From assembly GCA_022563115.1 (NCBI GenBank), contig JADFNY010000193.1:1-7221 (forward strand): a stretch of 7,221 bases of DNA. The letters run 5' to 3'. Positions 1 through 6,014 of the stretch are shown here, piece after piece. Source of the DNA: Acidobacteriota bacterium (GTDB taxonomy: Bacteria; Acidobacteriota; UBA890). The notes under the pieces are model-generated. The model was not told the DNA's origin. It did no database searches and saw only the letters and a list, made by a program, of their open reading frames with translations. Numbering within the stretch: position 1 is the stretch's first letter; the number at the start of each line of letters is the position of its first letter. Both the position numbers and the translations under genes were made by a program.

Positions 1-2430
1 CCGGACGGCGAGCCAGGGGCGGATCTCGGTGGGCTCGTTGAGGAACCGGTAGAGCCACTCGGGCTGCGTCTTGGCACCCTCGGTGTTCAGGTTCGGCGGC
101 GAGTAGGCGGCGGCGACCGCCGCGTCCTGGCCGGCGGCCACGCCGAGCGCCACGATCGGTGCCTCAATCGCCCCGCCGCGACCGTCGATGATGTGGCAGC
201 CGCGGCAGTTGTAGTCGTTGACGATCCGTCGTCCTGCCTCCATGGCAACCTTGCGCGGCGTCTGTGCCGGCTTCTTGACGTCGGGGATGACCTCGTCGGT
301 GAAGCCGAGGATGGCGATGACGACGGCCTCGATCTCGGTGGGGCTGAGGCCGAAGTTGGGCATTCGCGCCTTTTCCTGCGGCAGCTTGATCTTGCCGTCG
401 TCGACGCTGCGCGGCGACGTGAGCTTGGCGCGCAGGAAGGCGCCGCGCTCGTGCGGGATGTCGAGGTAGCCGAAGTCGATTTGGCTCGTCGCCTTGCTGC
501 CCCAGTTGGACAGCGAGGTGCCGACGCGGCCGCGGTCCTGGAAGCCTTCGATCAGGTGGCAGCCGAAGCAGCCGTAGCGGCCGATGAGTTGGTTGCCGAG
601 ATAGAGCCGCTTCTCGGCGTCCTCCATCGAGGCGAGCATGGCTTCGGCGTCGGCGGCCGTGCGGGTGTTCTTGAGGTACTCGAGGACGACCTCATCGCGC
701 AGCGTCATGTCGACGGTCGGGACCGTGGGGTTGTCCCAACCGGGATGGGTCAGGCTCATCAAGAAGGCGGTGACGTCGGCGGCCTCGCTGTCGGTCAGCC
801 GCAGGTTCGGCATTCTGGTGTCGGCCCAGTAGTGCTCGGGATCCTTGACCCAGGTATACAGCCAGTCGGCGTTGACCTTGCTGCCGACGCCCCACAAGTT
901 GGGCCCTTGCTGCCGATAGCCGGTGAAGCGAGGCTGGTCGGTGGGGTAATCGGGGGCGCCGGGCTCGTCGACGATGTGGCAGCCGAGGCAGCCCACCGTG
1001 TTGATGATCTCGGCGCCGTCCGCCGGGTTGCCGTTTGGCGCCTGGTCGAGCTCGAGGTCGGTCGAAGCGTCGAAGATGTAGGCGACGATGGCGTCCGCCT
1101 CGACCTGGTTGCGCCCCGTCCAGTACTCGTCCGAGGTGTTGGGCAGGTTGAAGAACTTCGGCATCGGGGTGTTGGGGCGGAACGACTTCGGGTCCATGAC
1201 CCAGTTGTAGGCCCATGCCGAGGTCGTCTTGACGCCGACGTGCTCGAGGCTTGGTCCTACCCTGCGGGCGTCGTCGAAGCGGTCGAGCTGGTGGCAGGCG
1301 AAGCAACCGACGTTGTCGATGATCCCCAGGCCGTACTCCAGCTTCGGCGCCTCGGGAAACCATGTGTCGCCGACGTGACACTTCAGACACGAGGCCTCGG
1401 TCTCGGCCACCGGACGCATCGGCCATTCCCACTGCTCGATGTGGGCCCAGCCGCGTTCCTCCTCCCAACGGTGCCCTTCGCTCTCGTTGGAGGGCGTGTG
1501 CACCGCCGTGTAAAAAGAGGTGGCGCGGCCCTTGCCCTGGTGGCAGACGGTACAGCCGAACTCGCCGGCCGGGTGGACCGCGGCGTCGGCGACGTACAGG
1601 TCGAGGTTCGGGTGGCTGGTGAACGGCTGCGAGGAGTCGGCGTAGTCGGCGTTGCTGGCGCCCAGGTGGCAACTCTGGCAACGATCGACGCGCGGCGCCT
1701 CGGCGAAGTTGAGATCCAGCTTCAGGTCGCTTATCACCACCTGGCGGATGCGTTGCGAGGGGTTCAAGGCGTCGAGCATCGGGGCATTGCGGAAGGCGTA
1801 GGCGAATCCGAAGCGCAGCGAGTCGAGACGATCTTCGAGCCGGCTGATCTCGCGCGTCATGGTGCCGATACCTGCCGCCGCGTCGACCGACGATCGCCTC
1901 AGGGTCTCGAGCTCCGCCTGGATGTGCTCGGCCTCCGTCGTCGCCGCTTCCTCCCGCGCCTGGGTCTCCGCCAGACGCGCATCGGCCTCCTCCCAAGCCG
2001 CCTGCTCAGCGCTCGAGTCACCGCCCTTCTGGACCGCCTCCTCGTACGTCCATCGTCGGGAATCGAAGATCGAGCGCGCAAAACGGAACTCTTGGGTGGC
2101 CAGCTCCAGGTCCGTCTGAACCTCCTCGAGCTCGGCCTCGAGGCCCCCGATCTGCTCCTGCTGGCCGGCCAAGGTCTGCTCGGCGGCGTCGCGCTGCTGC
2201 GTCAACTGCGCCAGCTCGGTCTGGTCGATGCCGGCCTCCTCGTTGGCGAGCTGCTGCTGCGTCACCTCCCGCTCGATGACCTGGAACTGGCGCTGGTAGC
2301 GCTTCCACTCCCGGGCGTAGTCGTCCCAAATCATCCACAGGACGCTGAGCAAGGAGGCGACCGCCACGGCGGCGAAGATGATGTTGAGCTTGTCGATATC
2401 GCGCGCGTACACGCCCCTGCGCTTAGCCAT
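1..2430 (-). CDS. Membrane-anchored multihaem c-type cytochrome (at least 7 haems) with coiled coil, 3' truncated
   Basis: Probable electron-exit subunit of the bc/b6f-like complex encoded just upstream, taking the place of cytochrome f or c1. The frame is open for 810 codons from the ATG at 2430 and runs off the window, so the C terminus is missing. The start has a GAGG ribosome site 6 nt upstream (2440-2437) and follows subunit IV by 38 nt. Residues 15-35 form a transmembrane anchor with basic residues before it (N terminus inside), followed by a DYAREWKRYQRQF segment. Residues about 45-205 are rich in Glu, Gln and Ala and look like a long coiled coil. CxxCH haem sites begin at residues 251 (CQSCH), 293 (CTVCH), 348 (CLKCH), 376 (CFACH), 481 (CLGCH), 621 (CFGCH) and 742 (CRGCH). 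Haems 4-6 are each followed by a Met-Pro (Met423, Met540, Met690), as in class I monohaem domains. Haems 1-3 lack such a Met and have nearby His (273, 286, 311, 320, 330), so are probably bis-His. The role in the complex is inferred from position. Confidence 0.93.
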   Translation of the reverse strand, partial: MAKRRGVYARDIDKLNIIFAAVAVASLLSVLWMIWDDYAREWKRYQRQFQVIEREVTQQQLANEEAGIDQTELAQLTQQRDAAEQTLAGQQEQIGGLEAELEEVQTDLELATQEFRFARSIFDSRRWTYEEAVQKGGDSSAEQAAWEEADARLAETQAREEAATTEAEHIQAELETLRRSSVDAAAGIGTMTREISRLEDRLDSLRFGFAYAFRNAPMLDALNPSQRIRQVVISDLKLDLNFAEAPRVDRCQSCHLGASNADYADSSQPFTSHPNLDLYVADAAVHPAGEFGCTVCHQGKGRATSFYTAVHTPSNESEGHRWEEERGWAHIEQWEWPMRPVAETEASCLKCHVGDTWFPEAPKLEYGLGIIDNVGCFACHQLDRFDDARRVGPSLEHVGVKTTSAWAYNWVMDPKSFRPNTPMPKFFNLPNTSDEYWTGRNQVEADAIVAYIFDASTDLELDQAPNGNPADGAEIINTVGCLGCHIVDEPGAPDYPTDQPRFTGYRQQGPNLWGVGSKVNADWLYTWVKDPEHYWADTRMPNLRLTDSEAADVTAFLMSLTHPGWDNPTVPTVDMTLRDEVVLEYLKNTRTAADAEAMLASMEDAEKRLYLGNQLIGRYGCFGCHLIEGFQDRGRVGTSLSNWGSKATSQIDFGYLDIPHERGAFLRAKLTSPRSVDDGKIKLPQEKARMPNFGLSPTEIEAVVIAILGFTDEVIPDVKKPAQTPRKVAMEAGRRIVNDYNCRGCHIIDGRGGAIEAPIVALGVAAGQDAAVAAAYSPPNLNTEGAKTQPEWLYRFLNEPTEIRPWLAVR

Positions 2431-2468
2431 CGGCAACCTCGTTGCGTGCTTTGAGATCTCGGCTCATG

Positions 2469-3554
2469 TCAGATGTTGAAGAAGAATTCGGGAATGGCGA
2501 CGAAGTACTTCAGGTTCAGCGTCCAGCGCAGGTACATCTTGATCGGCACCAGCAGCATCCACAGCATCAGGTCCGAGCCGAGCACGTAGGGAATCAGGCC
2601 CATCTGGAGGTAGAATTTTTTCCACAGCGTCTTGGCGAACAAGACCGGTAGGGCGAAGAAGTACAGGCCCAACAGCAGCAGACCGAAGATCTCCCTCACC
2701 AGCCAGAAGCTCGGCATGCCGACGCCCAACAATCGCGCCCAGATGAACTCGGAGAGGTTCACGTTGGTCAGCGGTACCACCTTGTGGACGTCCCAGTACT
2801 CGTACGGGCCGTAGAAGTTCCAGTTCGGGCCCCTCAGGAACGTTCCCTGAAAGATCAGCAGCACCCACAGAATCACGAAACCGAACAGGAAGATGAAGAT
2901 CTCGTAGCGGCGCTCGGCGAACGTGTAGTAGCCGTTTCCCTTCGGGTTGGGGTCGATGTAGGGAATCGCCATCAAGCCGATGACGATGAACGTCGGAATC
3001 AACACCCCCGCCAGCCACGGATCGAAGTAGACGAGGATTTCCTGTAGGCCGAGGAAGTACCAGGGGGCCTTCGACGGGTTCGGTGTCAGCTGCGGGTTGG
3101 CCGGTTCCTCGAGCGGCGCCGGGATCAAGATCGACCACGCCACCAGCATGATACTGATCAGCAGCACGCAGAGCAGCTCCGTGTAGACCAGGTCGGGCCA
3201 TACGAAGACCTTCTCTTCTTCCTCGGGCTCGGCCTCGTAAACGGGCCGGCCCTCGGCGATGCGATCGTCGTTCTCGACCCCTTTCTTCATCGCCAGCCAG
3301 ATGAAGAAGACGACGAACCAGAGCATGAACGAGATCGGCACGTTGTCGGGCCGTTTGAACTGGATCCAGAAATTCTCTTCCAGCGCCGAAACCGCGAAGA
3401 AGGCGAGCGGGAAGCCGAGGATGGCGGCGGACATGAACTTGTTCTGCGTGCAGAACTTGCGGTACCTGCAGAACCCCAACAGCGCCAGGATCGAGGTGGC
3501 AATCAGCAACTGGGGTCGGAAGAGGACGTTGATCCAGCTTTGGATGGTATCCAC
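2469..3554 (-). CDS. petD: Cytochrome b C-terminal half, enlarged subunit IV (PetD-like) of a bc/b6f-type complex
   Basis: Second half of a split cytochrome b; it supplies part of the quinol-oxidation (Qo) site in the membrane. At 361 residues it is about twice the length of subunit IV of the photosynthetic b6f complex (about 160). I count about eight membrane segments (near 15-30, 43-58, 73-90, 121-145, 180-198, 216-236, 284-306, 317-341). The three at 121-236 match helices E-G; three extra lie before and two after. An acidic loop (93-116, with EEEE) joins the N-terminal extension to the core. The Qo loop reads SKAPWYFLGLQE (161-172), so APWY at 163-166 takes the place of the classic PEWY and the glutamate is replaced by proline. 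Later, residues 241-268 contain GPNWNFYGPYEYWD and NVNLSE, likely an extramembrane loop. The start is GTG at 3554, chosen because a G-rich ribosome site lies 5 nt upstream; the previous gene ends 11 nt away. The gene symbol is by analogy with b6f. Confidence 0.93.
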   Translation of the reverse strand: MDTIQSWINVLFRPQLLIATSILALLGFCRYRKFCTQNKFMSAAILGFPLAFFAVSALEENFWIQFKRPDNVPISFMLWFVVFFIWLAMKKGVENDDRIAEGRPVYEAEPEEEEKVFVWPDLVYTELLCVLLISIMLVAWSILIPAPLEEPANPQLTPNPSKAPWYFLGLQEILVYFDPWLAGVLIPTFIVIGLMAIPYIDPNPKGNGYYTFAERRYEIFIFLFGFVILWVLLIFQGTFLRGPNWNFYGPYEYWDVHKVVPLTNVNLSEFIWARLLGVGMPSFWLVREIFGLLLLGLYFFALPVLFAKTLWKKFYLQMGLIPYVLGSDLMLWMLLVPIKMYLRWTLNLKYFVAIPEFFFNI

Positions 3555-3559
3555 GGCGT

Positions 3560-3567
3560 CCCCCCTT
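3560..3567 (-). promoter_or_regulatory. Ribosome binding site that supports a GTG start for the subunit IV gene
   Basis: The minus strand reads TAAGGGGGGACGCCGTG. The TAA stop of the cytochrome b6-type gene (3568-3566) runs directly into a purine-rich AAGGGGGG, followed by five bases and then GTG at 3554. The stop and the ribosome site share bases, which suggests that the two halves of cytochrome b are translationally coupled, as their one-to-one assembly would require. Seen in the sequence; the coupling is inferred. Confidence 0.6.
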
Positions 3568-4375
3568 ACATCGCCATTGGGCCGCCCTTGCCGGGCCCGG
3601 AGATCCCTCCGTCACGCCGGATGCGCCAGAAGTGGGTGGCGAGCAGCATGACGAAGATGAACGGAATGCCGATGCAGTGCAGGACGTAAAAGCGTAGCAG
3701 CGCGCCCTCGCCGACGAAGCGACCGCCGAGCAGAACAAACCGCACGTCGGAGCCGGCGGTGATCAGCGGCACGCCGCCGACCGCCATCAGCTGCGAGCCG
3801 GGGCCCTCGACTCCCAGGCCGGGTGAGGCGCGTGCCATGTTGCTGCCGACGGTGACCGCCCACATCGCGAGCTGGTCCCAGGGCAGCAGGTAGCCGGTAA
3901 ACGAGAACAACAGCGTCAGCACCAACAAGACCACGCCGATCACCCAGTTGAACTCCCGCGGTGGCTTGTACGAGCCGGTCAGGAAGACGCGCAGCATGTG
4001 CAGCCACACGGTGATGACCATCAAGTGGCCGGCCCAGCGGTGCATCTCGCGCATCAAACCGAGGGTCGCCGACTCCATCAAGTCGAGCATGTCGGGGTAG
4101 GCGTGCTGTGCGGTCGGACGGTAGTAGAACATCAGCAGGATGCCGGTGACCGTCAGCGACAGAAACAGGAAGAACGACACGCCCCCCATGCACCAGGTGT
4201 AGGAGATCCGCAGCCCCTGCTTGCGCATGCGAACCGGGTGGAGGTGCAGGAAAACATTGGTCAGCACCGCCAAGGCCCGGTTCTTCGGGTCCTTGGGCAT
4301 CTTGTGGCGGAACACCGACTTCCACACCGGCGTGCGGGTGAAGTCTGAGAACCAGCCCTTCAGGCGACCCATCAT
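3566..4375 (-). CDS. petB: Cytochrome b6-type N-terminal half of cytochrome b (two b haems, probable haem ci)
   Basis: Di-haem core of the quinol oxidoreductase, in the cytoplasmic membrane. At 269 residues it is slightly longer than cytochrome b6 (about 215), mainly through a longer N terminus and a longer loop before the last helix (about 180-225). Four helices are expected. Haem ligands are visible as His112/His126 (MHRWAGH to WLHMLR) and His233/His248 (YVLHCIG to ATHFWRIR). The spacings of 14 and 15 residues match b6-type proteins; bc1-type cytochrome b has 14 in both pairs. Cys62 in YTWCMGG sits where b6 has the cysteine that holds the extra c-type haem (ci, also called cn), and FYYRPTAQ after it also matches b6. 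The product ends with ISGPGKGGPMAM, like the end of b6. The start is ATG 4375 or the adjacent ATG 4372; GGAG at 4388-4385 fits either. It lies 41 nt after the Rieske gene. The di-haem b6-type identity is certain; haem ci is an inference from Cys62. Confidence 0.96.
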   Translation of the reverse strand: MMGRLKGWFSDFTRTPVWKSVFRHKMPKDPKNRALAVLTNVFLHLHPVRMRKQGLRISYTWCMGGVSFFLFLSLTVTGILLMFYYRPTAQHAYPDMLDLMESATLGLMREMHRWAGHLMVITVWLHMLRVFLTGSYKPPREFNWVIGVVLLVLTLLFSFTGYLLPWDQLAMWAVTVGSNMARASPGLGVEGPGSQLMAVGGVPLITAGSDVRFVLLGGRFVGEGALLRFYVLHCIGIPFIFVMLLATHFWRIRRDGGISGPGKGGPMAM

Positions 4376-4416
4376 TGGTGATTACTCCGTCGATGCCTGA
4401 CGCGAAAATCGGCGCC

Positions 4417-4965
4417 TCACGCGAAAAAGAGAAAAGAAGTGGGGTCGTCCCAGCCACCCCGTTCGTAGAGAAACTTCTGCGACTTGTCGACCAGGATCTG
4501 ACCGTCCTCGGCGAGCGAGATCGCGGCCCGCTCCAGCGGGCGGGGCGCCGGACCCTCGAAGTTGATGCCGGTCATGTAGAAGCCGCTGCCGTGGCAGGGG
4601 CACTTGAACTTGTTCTCGCTCGATAGCCAGTTGGGGGTGCAGCCGAGGTGGGTACATACGGAGATGAGGACGTAGAAGCCCTGATCGTTGCGCACGACCC
4701 AGACGCCGAACTTGTCCTTGAACTCGGTCGAAACCGTGCCCACCTGGAAATCGTCCGGGAAACCGATCTTGAACTGTTGCGGCGGCTCGTACAGGACGTT
4801 GGGAAAGAGAAATCGAAGCGAGCCCGCCAGAACGACGCCGACCGAGGCCGCGAAAGCACCCCAAGCAATCCCGAGCACGGGGAGATTCTTGAGGAACTCC
4901 CGGCGTTCAGGGTTCTCCGGAGCGACAGTCTTGTCGACAGTGGCTTCGCTCGTGTTGTCGGCCAT
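4417..4965 (-). CDS. petC: Rieske [2Fe-2S] iron-sulfur protein of a bc/b6f-type complex
   Basis: Takes the first electron from quinol at the Qo site and passes it to the c-type cytochrome on the outer face of the membrane. The protein has 182 residues, a usual length for bacterial Rieske subunits. The cluster is bound by CTHLGC (104-109) and CPCHGSGF (122-129), giving two Cys and two His ligands; Cys109 and Cys124 would form the family's disulfide. GPAPRPL at 138-144 is the conserved Pro-loop region. The N terminus has RREFLK (21-26) followed by a hydrophobic segment (about 29-50), a twin-arginine-like signal anchor, as expected for a Rieske protein folded before export. A tail of about 20 residues (162-182) ends in SFLFFA. 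The ATG at 4965 has only a weak purine-rich site (GACGAGA) before it. The gene follows the HEAT gene by 35 nt and precedes cytochrome b, the usual Rieske-cytochrome b order. The symbol petC is by analogy; qcrA would be as fair. Confidence 0.96.
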   Translation of the reverse strand: MADNTSEATVDKTVAPENPERREFLKNLPVLGIAWGAFAASVGVVLAGSLRFLFPNVLYEPPQQFKIGFPDDFQVGTVSTEFKDKFGVWVVRNDQGFYVLISVCTHLGCTPNWLSSENKFKCPCHGSGFYMTGINFEGPAPRPLERAAISLAEDGQILVDKSQKFLYERGGWDDPTSFLFFA

Positions 4966-5000
4966 GTTCTCGTCTCGGTCAGTTTAGCGCCGCCGGCCCG

Positions 5001-5903
5001 TCATGGTAGAGACGGTCCGCGCATCGAATTCAGTGCGGTGCGCGCCGCTTCGCGCACGCGCAAATCGGGGTCGTTGTCGCGGATATCACTGAGCTCGCCG
5101 AAGGCGTGCTCGACGCCGATCATTGCGAACGCCTGGATGGCCGCGAGCATCGCGTCTTGCTGCTGCTGCAGGTTGAGCTCGCCGGTCGCTACCAAATAAT
5201 CCCGGTCGATCATGCGGCGCAACTCCGCGAGCCCGGCATCGTTTCCGAGGCGCGCCAGGGCGACGGCGGCGTTCCAGCGCACCTGGCCCACCTGGTCATT
5301 GAGCGCCACCTCGAGGGGTTTGATGGCTTCCAGGTTTTCCAAGGTGCCGAGCACGTACGCCGAGTAGCCACGAATCGCCGCGTCGTCGTCGTCGAGGAGT
5401 TCGGCGACCTGCGCCGCGGCGGCAGTGGCGGCGGGAACCCCGATGTTGCTGATCGCCGCGACGGCATTGAGCCGTACGTCGGCATCGGGGTCGTCCAGGT
5501 ATTCGACGACGATAGGAATCGAGGATTCATGTCCGACACTGCCGAGGGCCAAGAGCAAGAAGGTGCGCACCTGGTGGTCTTGATCAGAGGTCCGTCCAAG
5601 GGCGTCTGCGATGCGGCGGGCGACGACGGGATCATCATGCAGGCTTTGGTCTCGGGCCAGCTTGTTGGCGAGGCCGAAGGCCCCCTGCCAGGGTTCGTTG
5701 ATGCCCCCGCCGGTGACTTCGGCGAGGTACTCGTCGACGGTCTTCTCCTCTTGGGCGATGAGGCCGAAAAGCAGGAAAACACCGATCGCGCCGAAGACCA
5801 GCAACATCGGCAGGATGAAGAAACCGAGAGCGACCCGCAGCCCATTCGGTTCGGCAGAATCTTCCGGACGCTCGACGTCATCCAGCGCACTTGTCTCGTT
5901 CAT
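5001..5903 (-). CDS. Membrane-anchored HEAT-repeat protein, first gene of the cytochrome complex operon
   Basis: Function not known; it has no enzyme motif and looks like a protein-protein scaffold. The product has 300 residues. A hydrophilic acidic N terminus (1-20) is followed by one strong transmembrane segment (about 24-49). The rest is a run of helical HEAT-like repeats, each about 30 residues, with repeating units such as HQVRTFLLLALG (110-121), ADVRLNAVAAISNIG (141-155), AAIRGYSAYVLGTL (175-188), GQVRWNAAVALARLG (206-220) and LRVREAARTAL (281-291). About five to seven repeats can be counted. Arg or Lys is scarce before the anchor, so its orientation is unclear. The segment just after the anchor reads QEEKTVDEYLAEV. 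The gene starts 27-35 nt downstream of a candidate promoter and ends 35 nt before the Rieske gene, so it is probably co-transcribed with the complex. It may be an extra subunit or an assembly factor; this is inferred from position only. Confidence 0.88.
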   Translation of the reverse strand: MNETSALDDVERPEDSAEPNGLRVALGFFILPMLLVFGAIGVFLLFGLIAQEEKTVDEYLAEVTGGGINEPWQGAFGLANKLARDQSLHDDPVVARRIADALGRTSDQDHQVRTFLLLALGSVGHESSIPIVVEYLDDPDADVRLNAVAAISNIGVPAATAAAAQVAELLDDDDAAIRGYSAYVLGTLENLEAIKPLEVALNDQVGQVRWNAAVALARLGNDAGLAELRRMIDRDYLVATGELNLQQQQDAMLAAIQAFAMIGVEHAFGELSDIRDNDPDLRVREAARTALNSMRGPSLP

Positions 5904-5936
5904 TGTCGCCTGAGAATCCCCGCTTGCCCAGAGGAA

Positions 5937-5965
5937 AAACTACTGGACACCCTGGCTGCTGTCAA
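5937..5965 (-). promoter_or_regulatory. Candidate sigma-70-type promoter for the HEAT-Rieske-cytochrome b operon
   Basis: On the minus strand a perfect TTGACA (5965-5960) is followed by a 17-nt spacer and TAGTTT (5942-5937), which matches the TATAAT -10 consensus at three of six positions. Transcription would begin near 5930, leaving a leader of about 27 nt before the ATG at 5903. It lies in the only intergenic gap over 100 nt in the window. The -35 box and spacing are ideal, the -10 box is weak, and such boxes can occur by chance, so confidence is moderate. Confidence 0.5.
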
Positions 5966-5982
5966 TCCGCGCCATAGCCGCA

Positions 5983-5996
5983 AAAACGGGCGTTTT
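5983..5996. repeat. Short perfect inverted repeat upstream of the candidate promoter, possible operator
   Basis: AAAACG-GG-CGTTTT is a perfect 6+6 bp inverted repeat with a 2-bp centre, extended to CAAAAACGGGCGTTTTCG (5981-5998) with one mismatch. It begins 18 bp upstream of the TTGACA box and 18 bp after the stop of the zinc-ribbon-like gene. The T run is inside the arm and the loop is tiny, so it is a poor intrinsic terminator. A binding site for a dimeric regulator fits better. No regulator can be named from the sequence. Confidence 0.35.
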
Positions 5997-6014
5997 CGAC
6001 CTCTTCCCGACGCT

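Noticed and set aside
193..2454. A 753-residue open frame on the plus strand
   Set aside because: It lies exactly codon-for-codon opposite the multihaem cytochrome gene. Its translation is low in complexity and rich in Val, Gly, Arg, Asp and Leu, with no recognisable domain. Seven CxxCH sites on the minus strand show which strand codes. GC-rich genes often leave such antisense frames open.
2464..3738. A 424-residue minus-strand frame overlapping both cytochrome b halves
   Set aside because: It is a shifted reading of the same DNA, rich in Arg, Gly and Pro, without membrane segments. The subunit IV frame has helices and the Qo loop, and so is the real one.
3554..4375. A frameshift that splits a single cytochrome b gene
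   Set aside because: Each part has its own ribosome site and start, the first ends in the ISGPG-type tail of b6-like proteins, and a split cytochrome b is the normal plan in b6f-type complexes.
5155..5175. CTG/CAG triplet run as a microsatellite
   Set aside because: It simply encodes four glutamines in the HEAT protein, and the run is too short to be a meaningful repeat.
5981..5998. The inverted repeat as an intrinsic terminator after the cysteine-rich gene
   Set aside because: The stem would be mostly A-U pairs with a tiny loop, and the T run lies within the arm with no T tract following it.
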